This document shows, piece by piece, positions 16,133-22,004 of a stretch of DNA of 22,024 nucleotides. The notes under the pieces were generated by a model that saw only the letters and a program-made list of their open reading frames with translations, made no database searches and was not told where the DNA came from. The position numbers and the translations under genes are program-made. This stretch comes from a virus, in IMG/VR virus record IMGVR_UViG_3300049489_000348, positions 1-22,024 of that record; one strand, written 5' to 3'. Positions within the stretch are counted from its first letter, which is position 1. Each line of letters starts with the position of its first letter.

Positions 16133-16853
16133 TTTCTTCTGTCTCAATTATATTGGCTTCTTCGATAAATGGGTCATAGTCAAGCATGCCGAGCTTTTGT
16201 AGCTGTGCTCTTTCTGATGCAGCGGTGAGCTGTTTGAACTCAGACATGAGGTTTGCCATTGCTTGGGCTGTATCAGCCGCTCCAAGGCCCACTTTGGCCT
16301 TAGCCTCTCTGGTGGCCATAAGTTGCTTTAGCAAGTCTCTCTGACGCTTCAGGAGCTTCTCCTGGAGTTCTACGGCTAGGTGTAGCTCTTTCTTCAAGAT
16401 CACTTCACCGTTTTGGTCAATACCTACAACGTTTTCCTGAATAAAGCTTTCTTTGGCTAAAAACTTACTCGCACGGAGATACTGAACTTCATAATCCACA
16501 AGATTTCGTATCAAGGAGATCTCAACAAGGTTATCTTCATCGATTTTCATCTGATCCATATAATCACCGGTAAATTGCACAACCATTGCCATCTCGATCG
16601 GACAAGGTGAGCCTACTGGAGCTATTTTTTGCTTTTGTAGAGGGCATGTATCTGCGAAACTGCACTTCTCCCCACGACAGTGCATCGGGATAGATGAATA
16701 CATAGAAGTCTTTGTTCTCGATGGCTTGGTCGCCTCAACAACAGCTTCTTTTTGCTTATCGGTATAAGTGGCAGGTAGAAACTCTCCAAACTGCATGTTT
16801 TTAAATGCAGCTAGAAATTCAGCCTTTGTTTCGTATTTTTCAATCTCAGACAT
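16125..16853 (-). CDS. Cys-cluster protein with helical C-terminus, 242 aa
   Basis: Residues 57-86 hold a cluster C59-x4-C64-x5-C70-x13-C84 (HCRGEKCSFADTCP, then PVGSPCPIE), which could bind zinc or an iron-sulfur cluster. I have the impression of having seen the 'CxxxxC...CP...P.G..CPIE' pattern in other phage proteins, but I cannot name a family. The remainder is helical: LVEISLIRNLVDYEVQYLRA, then a long LQEKLLKRQRDLLKQLMATR helix. That pattern (helix, basic TRE/TRK turn, coiled coil) resembles small terminase or packaging-adaptor proteins, and no other small terminase is visible, so this is a candidate. The stop/start relation to both neighbours is tight (TAATG upstream; overlap downstream). 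Confidence 0.6.
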   Translation of the reverse strand: MSEIEKYETKAEFLAAFKNMQFGEFLPATYTDKQKEAVVEATKPSRTKTSMYSSIPMHCRGEKCSFADTCPLQKQKIAPVGSPCPIEMAMVVQFTGDYMDQMKIDEDNLVEISLIRNLVDYEVQYLRASKFLAKESFIQENVVGIDQNGEVILKKELHLAVELQEKLLKRQRDLLKQLMATREAKAKVGLGAADTAQAMANLMSEFKQLTAASERAQLQKLGMLDYDPFIEEANIIETEENG

Positions 16854-17023
16854 TATGACCTCAACTTATAAACAAACATATAAACGCCATCAACGGCGAA
16901 TGAATCCCAATGAGTTTGACACATATGCGAAAAATCAGCTACTTGTTCTGAAAACCAAACTTCTTTTATTGCGATTTCATTACAATATTGACATTTCAGC
17001 ACATAGAGCCTTTTACGACCCAT
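16853..17023 (-). CDS. Small Cys/His zinc-finger-like protein, 56 aa
   Basis: The ATG at 17023 lies inside the end of the upstream gene and is preceded by GGCGGAAG. A longer frame to 17083 would overlap the upstream gene much further. The product begins MGRKRLYVLKCQYCNEIAI, with a first pair C-x2-C, and later has SHMCQTHW, giving C-x2-H. Together these make a probable single zinc site. The last codon's stop shares a base with the next ATG (TAATG). Nucleic-acid or protein binding is possible; no family is recognised. Confidence 0.6.
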   Translation of the reverse strand: MGRKRLYVLKCQYCNEIAIKEVWFSEQVADFSHMCQTHWDSFAVDGVYMFVYKLRS

Positions 17024-17207
17024 TTCTTCCGCCAGACCTATAAAGGTTGTAACAATCCTCTCCGACAAGAATATGATCTTCAAACATCTGTTTTACGACA
17101 CATCCGCAGCGTGTGCAGAGTGATTCTTCGTAATGGACAATCTCGGAGACGTAGCCTTTGAAAATAGGCTCAATCGTACATAGGCAATGTGGGCAGTTTG
17201 CTGACAT
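17013..17207 (-). CDS. Small zinc-ribbon protein, 64 aa
   Basis: Two CxxC pairs, NCPHC near the N-terminus and LCTRCGC around residues 31-36, form a probable zinc ribbon. The rest is a short acidic and aromatic segment (EDHILVGEDCYNLYRSG). It overlaps the upstream gene by 38 bases and the downstream gene by about 11. The ribosome site is poor (GAGG directly before the ATG), so expression may depend on translational coupling. The overlap reduces confidence in this start, but the paired CxxC motifs argue against a chance frame. Confidence 0.55.
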   Translation of the reverse strand: MSANCPHCLCTIEPIFKGYVSEIVHYEESLCTRCGCVVKQMFEDHILVGEDCYNLYRSGGRNGS

Positions 17208-17613
17208 CCTCTAAGGCTTTCTCTAAACCTTTAGCCAATTGGTCGATAATGTCAGCTTTTTGTCCAGCGCCTAAAACGAATGATACGTCTCGCATCCTAT
17301 CAGCAGATAGATTCTCATTAGTCAAGAATCGGCTACCACCGCATATTTCACAGAATCTTCTAGGATCACAGGTACAGGGCGTAATGATATCGTAATATTC
17401 TAAGACTTTGGCGATTTCAGACCATTTGTCCTTGAAGGTGTTTTTGGTCATTTCTTTGTAAGAGCGCAACTTAGCTGGATCGCTAGAAAGAAGCGTTCCG
17501 TAGTCCAAAGAAGCTTTCATCAAAGATTTGATTGTGTCGTACAAATAGTTGGGTAGCGCGAAGTTACCCTGGTCGTCTAAATAACCGACCATCTCTTGTT
17601 TATATCTCAACAT
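17170..17613 (-). CDS. Uncharacterised 147-aa protein with Cys knuckle
   Basis: A good ribosome site (AAGGA, 8 bases before the ATG) precedes the gene. The first 75 residues look helical (NYLYDTIKSLMKASLDYGTL). Residues 80-95 hold CTCDPRRFCEICGGSRFL, with C80, C82, C88 and C91. The C-x2-C-G-G-x-R part resembles half of a DnaJ-type zinc finger. A second helical region follows (DIIDQLAKGLEKALEDVSKL). It sits in a run of four Cys-cluster genes. No family is recognised; a zinc-binding assembly or adaptor protein is plausible. Confidence 0.65.
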   Translation of the reverse strand: MLRYKQEMVGYLDDQGNFALPNYLYDTIKSLMKASLDYGTLLSSDPAKLRSYKEMTKNTFKDKWSEIAKVLEYYDIITPCTCDPRRFCEICGGSRFLTNENLSADRMRDVSFVLGAGQKADIIDQLAKGLEKALEDVSKLPTLPMYD

Positions 17614-17629
17614 AAAACATCCTTACAAA

Positions 17630-17836
17630 TTAGTACATGTAGGGACCAGTAGGTCTCCCATTTGGCTTATCAGCGGCTCTACCGCTTCTACCCATCAATC
17701 CAGCTGCGCCCAAGCCAATAGCAGCGCCGCCGCCTACCATCTTCTTGTGACCGCCCACAAAGCGACCAGTTCTTCGAGCTGCGCTTCCTGCTCTGACTTT
17801 AGCGCCATGTCTCAATTTGTTAATTGGTAGTCGCAT
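17630..17836 (-). CDS. Small basic glycine-rich protein, 68 aa
   Basis: The ATG at 17836 has GGAG six bases upstream; a GTG at 17842 would overlap the Clp-gene stop as GTGA and is an alternative. The N-terminal half is highly basic (INKLRHGAKVRAGSAARRTG). It is followed by a short hydrophobic glycine/alanine stretch (MVGGGAAIGLGAAGLMG) and a Pro/Gly tail. It could bind DNA or insert in a membrane, and resembles in composition the membrane-like proteins further down the operon. No family is recognised. Confidence 0.55.
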   Translation of the reverse strand: MRLPINKLRHGAKVRAGSAARRTGRFVGGHKKMVGGGAAIGLGAAGLMGRSGRAADKPNGRPTGPYMY

Positions 17837-17838
17837 AA

Positions 17839-19236
17839 TCACTCCACATAGAATTGATTTTTTTCCTTATCAACGTTAATAGTAATCGTTGCGCCTCTTT
17901 TAACGTCAGTATCTAAAATGAGTTCCGCAATCAAGATGTCTATGTACTTGGAACGGACATTTCTCATGCCACGAGCATTAGAGACCGAAGTGAAGCCCAA
18001 TTCGACCATGTGATCAATAACATCGGTATCCCAATCAAGCTTATATCCAAGTTTAGACAACTTATCTTCAGAATCATGGAGTTGCAGCTCTGCAATGGTG
18101 CGACAGTGGTCTTCTGTCAAAAAGTTAAAGATAACGGTAGAATCTATTCTATTGATGAATTCTGGCTTGAAGAACTTACGCATTGCTTCTTTGGTAGCAC
18201 GTTCTACAGCTTCGCGTGAAGGTACGTTTCTCGACTTGAAATCAACATTGATGGAAGAGTTGAATCCGGCCCCTTTACCTTGAATCAATTCAGACACTTG
18301 GTCATTTCCCAAGTTAGATGTCATGATGATTATGGTATTGCGGAAAGAAATCTCATTATTCTTACCATCTGTCAAAACGCCCTCATCAAAAACCCTGAGG
18401 AACGTGTTCAGCACGTCGGGATGAGCTTTTTCAACTTCGTCCAACAGAACAACAGTATTTGGTTTGTCCTCTAGGCGAGAAAGCATTCCTCCTTCATCAT
18501 GGGCAACATACCCTGGAGGAGATCCAAGCAGTTTTTGATTCTCATGCTTATGTTGAAACTCACCGCAGTCAATTCTCAGCATCTGGTATTCAGAGCCAAA
18601 AAGATACGTATGCAGTTCTTGTGCTAAGAGGGTCTTTCCGACGCCTGAGGGACCCGCAAACAAAAAGACGCCCAGTGGTCGCTTTTTATCGCTTAGGCCC
18701 GCCTGGTGGAGTCTGAGCGCCCTTACAATCTCTTTTACGGCTTCGGATTGACCGATCACTCTAGAAGAGAGGAAAGTCTCAATATTCTGAAACTTGGCAC
18801 TTGGGATTTTAAAAGTTTTAGGCTTTGTCTTCTTAGAAGGATGCTTAACCGAGGTTTCTGAGTCATCATCTTTGAAGAAAATGTCATCAATCTCTTTATC
18901 TGACAATCCGCGCGATGTACGAACCTCATAATCTGGCACTGCAGAGTATGCAATGTTGACCCAAGAGGTTCCACTGAGCGCTGGGTTCAGCATAAGGCAT
19001 CCGTTGTAAATGGCTTTTAGGCAATTGTTTCCTTGTTCTTTTGACATCATGACAATTGACATCAAAACGTCCGTGCCCAAGTTGAATACACATGCCTTTA
19101 GCACGTTTGCTGCGTATTCGATTGGACCTGTATTCTCATTATCAGAGAGAAATACTTCTAATTCTTCTCCGTCCATGACTTTAAATCGGACGTGAACCGC
19201 AAGTTCCGGGAAGAAAATACTTTGGTACTTGAACAT
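17839..19236 (-). CDS. Clp/HSP100-type AAA+ ATPase with non-Clp N-terminal domain
   Basis: A 465-aa unfoldase-type ATPase with one AAA+ module like the second module of ClpA/B/C. Start ATG 19236 follows AAGGTGG. Motifs: Walker A GPSGVGKT (195-202), pore loop GSPPGYVA (238-245, Tyr243), Walker B VVLLDE (262-267), sensor-1 TSN (306-308), arginine finger in FKPEFINRID (Arg363), and sensor-2-like SNARGMRNV near 430, then the small C-terminal Clp subdomain. The position where ClpP-binding forms carry [LIV]GF reads AGF (323-325), so ClpP pairing is uncertain. Residues 1-~100 are not a Clp N-domain; they read like a small phage morphogenesis-type domain (FFPELAVHVRF, then LKACVFNLGTDVL), followed by an acidic/Lys-rich linker. 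It may remodel virion or host proteins during assembly. Confidence 0.85.
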   Translation of the reverse strand: MFKYQSIFFPELAVHVRFKVMDGEELEVFLSDNENTGPIEYAANVLKACVFNLGTDVLMSIVMMSKEQGNNCLKAIYNGCLMLNPALSGTSWVNIAYSAVPDYEVRTSRGLSDKEIDDIFFKDDDSETSVKHPSKKTKPKTFKIPSAKFQNIETFLSSRVIGQSEAVKEIVRALRLHQAGLSDKKRPLGVFLFAGPSGVGKTLLAQELHTYLFGSEYQMLRIDCGEFQHKHENQKLLGSPPGYVAHDEGGMLSRLEDKPNTVVLLDEVEKAHPDVLNTFLRVFDEGVLTDGKNNEISFRNTIIIMTSNLGNDQVSELIQGKGAGFNSSINVDFKSRNVPSREAVERATKEAMRKFFKPEFINRIDSTVIFNFLTEDHCRTIAELQLHDSEDKLSKLGYKLDWDTDVIDHMVELGFTSVSNARGMRNVRSKYIDILIAELILDTDVKRGATITINVDKEKNQFYVE

Positions 19237-19316
19237 ACAACCACCTTATATAGGTTATCACTTAACATAGTAACGACAAAACGCCATTACGATTTTGTTA
19301 CATTGTTCCGAAAAAC

Positions 19317-19346
19317 TTGACAGACTTTTTTGAGCGTTGATATACT
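19317..19346 (+). promoter_or_regulatory. Near-consensus sigma-70-type promoter, rightward
   Basis: TTGACA (19317-19322) and TATACT (19341-19346) are separated by 18 bases, giving 6/6 and 5/6 matches to the consensus. The start of transcription would be near 19353. It points rightward, through the four-segment leader region and antisense to the small leftward gene, toward the RecA operon. Confidence 0.65.
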
Positions 19347-19359
19347 CGGAATAGAGAGA

Positions 19360-19401
19360 AAGCCACCCTAAGGCTTGCAGCTTGAGCCACGTCAGCGGCT
19401 T
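19360..19401 (+). promoter_or_regulatory. Putative structured leader with four alternately complementary segments
   Basis: Just downstream of the strong rightward promoter, the RNA would contain AAGCC (19360-19364), GGCTT (19372-19376), GAGCC (19384-19388) and GGCTT (19397-19401). Segments 1:2 and 3:4 can pair, or alternatively 2:3, an arrangement resembling attenuators. No T-tract follows, so a terminator outcome is not evident. It may be a 5' leader or a small RNA. No known riboswitch family was recognised. Confidence 0.35.
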
Positions 19402-19459
19402 CCCATAGTATGAGTAAGAGTGTTAGCTTGTTTGATATTGAAGAAAAACATAAGATAAG

Positions 19460-19642
19460 TTAAAGAGACTGCGTAAATCCCAAATCCCAAGGTCTACATT
19501 GTTCAATTCTAGGTCCCGAAAATACTGACTTACCTGTAATTTTCCAGAATCTGAAGAGATCAGAGGGGCTGTCGAAGCGTGTGTTGAGCAATTTGATTGC
19601 GTAACCAAGTTCTTCATCAGAAAACTTTGGATTTCCCGCCAT
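19460..19642 (-). CDS. Uncharacterised 60-aa protein in the control region
   Basis: A small leftward gene with a good ribosome site (AAGGA, 9 bases before the ATG). The protein begins MAGNPKFSDEELGYAIKLLN and ends PWDLGFTQSL. It has one clear amphipathic helix and balanced composition. A TATAAT box at 19686-19691 on this strand is suitably placed about 45 bases upstream. The next leftward gene (Clp) starts 224 bases further on, so it may be the first gene of the leftward block or separately transcribed. Its place between opposing promoters would suit a small regulator, but there is no recognised DNA-binding motif. An overlapping frame ending at 19423 is rejected. Confidence 0.6.
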   Translation of the reverse strand: MAGNPKFSDEELGYAIKLLNTRFDSPSDLFRFWKITGKSVFSGPRIEQCRPWDLGFTQSL

Positions 19643-19659
19643 ATTTCTTTCCTTTCCAC

Positions 19660-19688
19660 TTGCTAAAACCTTTTGTATAAGCTATATT
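19660..19688 (+). promoter_or_regulatory. Possible rightward promoter at the RecA operon
   Basis: TTGCTA (19660-19665) and TATATT (19683-19688) are separated by 17 bases. Transcription would start at about 19695-19696, essentially at the A of the first ATG, implying a leaderless mRNA. The matches are moderate and the region is AT-rich, so chance is possible. Confidence 0.4.
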
Positions 19689-19691
19689 ATA
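19686..19691 (-). promoter_or_regulatory. Leftward -10 box for the small control-region gene
   Basis: TATAAT on the minus strand, a perfect -10 hexamer. The -35 region is weak (TTAGTT at 15 or TTCTTA at 18 bases spacing). Transcription starting near 19679 would give a leader of about 36 bases containing the ribosome site of the 60-aa gene. Confidence 0.4.
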
Positions 19692-19695
19692 CAAT

Positions 19696-19881
19696 ATGAC
19701 GACTTCAACTAAGAAAGCACCCTCTCGTCTACAGAAGTTAGTACTTTTGGAGCGTGAAATTCATCAGAGACAACTTGGTGAACGAGATTTCGAGTACAGA
19801 AACCATCTAGAATCCCTTCGGTTGCGTGTAGAAGCTGAAATTAAGCTTGAGCAAGTGCGACTTGCGACATACGAAAACTGA
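19696..19881 (+). CDS. Small coiled-coil protein at head of RecA operon, 61 aa
   Basis: Residues of about 10-58 form an unbroken charged helix (KLVLLEREIHQRQLGERDFE continuing to VEAEIKLEQVRLATYE), so the product is probably a dimeric coiled coil with a short basic Ser/Thr/Lys N-terminus. No ribosome site precedes the ATG; an upstream promoter-like sequence would start transcription at or next to the A of the ATG, so a leaderless message is possible. It ends 15 bases before RecA. A role as recombination accessory or regulator is inference from position only. Confidence 0.6.
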   Translation: MTTSTKKAPSRLQKLVLLEREIHQRQLGERDFEYRNHLESLRLRVEAEIKLEQVRLATYEN

Positions 19882-19896
19882 ATCGGAGAAAATATA

Positions 19897-20901
19897 ATGG
19901 CGATAGATGAAGCTGGGGCACAAAAAGCCCTTGAGTTAGCTCTAGCTAAGCTAGAAAAGCAATATGGAAAGAACACAGTCTTCTACGGAGACATGTTTCC
20001 CGAGCAAGTGCCAGTAATTCCAACTGGAAATCTTAAATTAGACCTTGCTTTGGGTGTTGGTGGCTTACCAAAAGGTCGCATCATAGAAATTTTTGGTGCA
20101 GAAGGACTTGGAAAGTCTCTTTTGGCATTGTCAACAGCTGCCAACTGTCAGCGCGAAGGTGGAAAAGTTGCATTCTTGGATGTTGAATGTGACTTGGACC
20201 CCGATTGGTGCCGCACACTGGGTGTCGATGTCGATAAGATGATGATTGCACAACCCGAAACTGGTGAAGAGACTCTTGAAATAGCAGAGACATTAGTCAA
20301 AACCGGTGCAGTAGATCTTATCATCATCGATTCAGTTGCAGCAATGTCTCCAAAGGCCGAAGTAGAAGGCTCCATGGAAGACAACCACATCGGTTTACAG
20401 GCCCGTATGATGGCGCAGGGCCTTCGCAAACTGCGTCAGCCAGTAGCAGAGACCAATACTTGCTTTGTGTTCTTAAATCAGATCAGAGACAAGATCGGTT
20501 TCATGCAACAAGGTACCACTTCTCCTGGCGGTAGAGCGTTGAAATTCGCCGCATCAGTCAGAATTGAACTGAAGAGAATGGGTGACGTGAAAGATGCCTC
20601 TACTGGGGAGTCAAGAGGAACCAACGTCAAGGCCATGGTCATCAAAAACAAGGTTGCAAGACCGATGGTTTCAGTTGAATACCAAGTACTACATGGGGTG
20701 GGTATCAACAATTACGGTTCACTATTGGAATTGGGCGAAAGATTCGGTCTGATCACCAAGCGCGGTGCGTATTATTACAAAGCCGCCGAAGATAAAGCTT
20801 TTGCCCAAGGCGAAATAAAAGCAATTGCGTTCCTCAAGGAAAATCCTGAGTTGACCGAGATGTTGGAACTAGAGATCAAGAAAGCCTACAATGACAAGTA
20901 A
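19897..20901 (+). CDS. recA: RecA-family recombinase
   Basis: ATP-dependent strand-exchange protein that coats single-stranded DNA for homologous recombination and repair, and likely supports phage replication. It has 334 residues and a good ribosome site (CGGAGA, 8 bases before the ATG). Motifs: Walker A GAEGLGKS (67-74), catalytic Glu97 in FLDVECDLDPDW, Walker B LIIIDSVAA (141-149), the NQIRDKIG segment (194-201), and the DNA-binding L2 loop through TTSPGGRALKFAASVRIE (207-224). These resemble bacterial RecA more than T4 UvsX. Walker A differs from the usual GPESSGKT by ending in Ser. The C-terminus ends in KKAYNDK, without the acidic tail that restrains E. coli RecA. The next gene starts within its last codons. 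Confidence 0.93.
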   Translation: MAIDEAGAQKALELALAKLEKQYGKNTVFYGDMFPEQVPVIPTGNLKLDLALGVGGLPKGRIIEIFGAEGLGKSLLALSTAANCQREGGKVAFLDVECDLDPDWCRTLGVDVDKMMIAQPETGEETLEIAETLVKTGAVDLIIIDSVAAMSPKAEVEGSMEDNHIGLQARMMAQGLRKLRQPVAETNTCFVFLNQIRDKIGFMQQGTTSPGGRALKFAASVRIELKRMGDVKDASTGESRGTNVKAMVIKNKVARPMVSVEYQVLHGVGINNYGSLLELGERFGLITKRGAYYYKAAEDKAFAQGEIKAIAFLKENPELTEMLELEIKKAYNDK

Positions 20902-21067
20902 AGAAACTTTCGTAGAGTCATGCCCTAAGTGTGATACATGGAATGTGCGCCTAGTGCAAACATTACCCAAGGAAGTTGAAAACGAATACACAGGAGAGTT
21001 GGAAACGCGCAACGTAGTGTATTACGAATGCCGCGAATGCCCAACTGAATGGAAAGATTACGAATAA
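20891..21067 (+). CDS. Zinc-ribbon microprotein, 58 aa
   Basis: The ATG at 20891 overlaps the RecA stop by 11 bases. The product has two CxxC pairs, ESCPKCDTW near residue 11 and YECREC near residue 49, separated by strand-like sequence (NVRLVQTLPKEVENEYTGEL and ETRNVVYY). This is a classical small zinc-ribbon layout, as in transcription-associated or DNA-binding ribbons. Coupled translation with RecA suggests a partner in recombination or transcription, but that is inference. Confidence 0.7.
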   Translation: MTSKETFVESCPKCDTWNVRLVQTLPKEVENEYTGELETRNVVYYECRECPTEWKDYE

Positions 21068-21086
21068 CATCTATGAGGGGGTAGTC

Positions 21087-21548
21087 ATGAAACTGATTCA
21101 TTATCCGAATCGTGGATTGACTACCCCTTGTGAGCCTGTTGAGGTTTTCGACCGCGCGCTCCATAGAGAAATTCAAAAACTGAACTATGCTTTAGATCAT
21201 TTTCAGTTGAATTCACTATCAATGAACCAGATCGGTGGATCCCTAGCCATTTTTTCAATTATTTCTCAGGACAAAACCAAGAAAGTCCTGGTCAACCCCT
21301 ATATTGTCGAACAATCAATGCCAAAAACAATGCCAGAAATCTGCGGTTCATTCATTGGTTGTATTTTTCGAGATATTTTACGTCCATCCAAGATTACTAT
21401 AGAGTTCATAGACTTTCCAACATATGATCTGGTGCGCGAAACCTTTCGAGGTCCTCAAGCCCGTTTGGTTGCTCACGAAATGGATCATATCAACGGTGAA
21501 CTCACGGATGGATATGTACAACAATGGAGAAATCGTTTCTTGAAGTAA
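21087..21548 (+). CDS. Divergent peptide deformylase-like metalloprotein
   Basis: Peptide deformylases remove the formyl group from the N-terminal Met of new proteins. This 153-aa protein has the three family motifs in altered form: MNQIG (46-50, with Gln48) for GxGLAAxQ(I/V)G; EICGS (84-88, with metal ligand Cys86) for EGCLS; and HEMDHINGE (130-138, with His130, Glu131, His134), which matches HExDHxxG. All metal and catalytic residues are present, so activity is plausible, though motifs 1 and 2 deviate. Length is close to the short phage deformylases. The ATG at 21087 follows GAGGGGG about 7 bases upstream. Phage deformylases are known, notably from cyanophages. The downstream gene overlaps by 25 bases. 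Confidence 0.75.
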   Translation: MKLIHYPNRGLTTPCEPVEVFDRALHREIQKLNYALDHFQLNSLSMNQIGGSLAIFSIISQDKTKKVLVNPYIVEQSMPKTMPEICGSFIGCIFRDILRPSKITIEFIDFPTYDLVRETFRGPQARLVAHEMDHINGELTDGYVQQWRNRFLK

Positions 21549-21760
21549 TCGGTGTCAAGCCAATCCTACAAGATGACTTCGTGCCAAATGGTCTACCACA
21601 TCTGGTGATCTGTAAATCCTCTGACGGTAAAGCCCTGTCCCCCGTTTATCTCAACGGCGACCAATGGGACTTGTGCTACTGGATCTGGCGACTATCTGGA
21701 ACACATCAGGATATGAACGGAACATTAGCTGAGATCTTGGAAGAACTATTGTCAAAATAA
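21524..21760 (+). CDS. Uncharacterised 78-aa protein
   Basis: A small protein starting 25 bases before the end of the deformylase gene. It reads as a compact alpha/beta unit: HLVICKSSDGKALSPVYLNG, then a Trp-rich helix (DQWDLCYWIWRL) and an acidic C-terminal helix (LAEILEELLSK). No family is recognised. The ribosome site is weak, so coupling to the deformylase gene is likely. The last base of its stop codon is the first base of the next gene's ATG (TAATG). Confidence 0.6.
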   Translation: MEKSFLEVIGVKPILQDDFVPNGLPHLVICKSSDGKALSPVYLNGDQWDLCYWIWRLSGTHQDMNGTLAEILEELLSK

Positions 21761-21912
21761 TGAAAGACTTTTGTTCGTATTGTGATGGAGACGGCCGGTT
21801 CACGGTCTTACACGTTGAAACCGATGACCAAGGTCATATAATAGCCACATGGAATGTTCAAGAAGAGTGTGAGATCTGTCATGGACATGGAGTAATCGAT
21901 ACCGAATCTTAA
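21760..21912 (+). CDS. DnaJ-zinc-finger-like microprotein, 50 aa
   Basis: The short protein holds two CxxCxGxG repeats: FCSYCDGDGRF (residues 4-14) and ECEICHGHGVI (about 35-45). This is the repeat that forms each half of the DnaJ central zinc finger. There is no J domain. It probably folds around one zinc ion. It is the last gene before the terminator and shares the TAATG junction with its neighbour. A chaperone-like or RNA/protein-binding role is possible, but nothing specific can be said. Confidence 0.65.
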   Translation: MKDFCSYCDGDGRFTVLHVETDDQGHIIATWNVQEECEICHGHGVIDTES

Positions 21913-21971
21913 CAACTGTAAGTATTTGTGAAAAAATGAGTGCTTAAACCTAACCTATCATTCATGTATAT

Positions 21972-22004
21972 AAGGGCCTCTCGGCATCGAGGGGTCCTTT
22001 TTTT
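21972..22004 (+). terminator. Strong intrinsic terminator ending the RecA operon
   Basis: A 12-bp stem (left arm AAGGGCCTCTCG, right arm CGAGGGGTCCTT, with two G-T wobbles) closes a 4-base loop GCAT and runs into seven Ts. The orientation is rightward; read on the other strand it lacks the T-run. It lies 60 bases after the last stop codon. Confidence 0.9.

Noticed and set aside
19237-19316. Leftward promoter directly upstream of the Clp gene
   Set aside because: The stretch is AT-rich with TATA-like and TTGTCG-like pieces, but no pair has acceptable match and spacing.
19410-19463. 17-codon rightward frame after the four-segment leader (MSKSVSLFDIEEKHKIS)
   Set aside because: There is no ribosome site and it is too short to call as a gene; it could be a leader peptide and is mentioned with the leader finding.
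19423-19659. 78-aa leftward frame overlapping the 60-aa gene
   Set aside because: The 60-aa frame has the better ribosome site spacing and a more protein-like composition; the 78-aa frame is probably its shadow.
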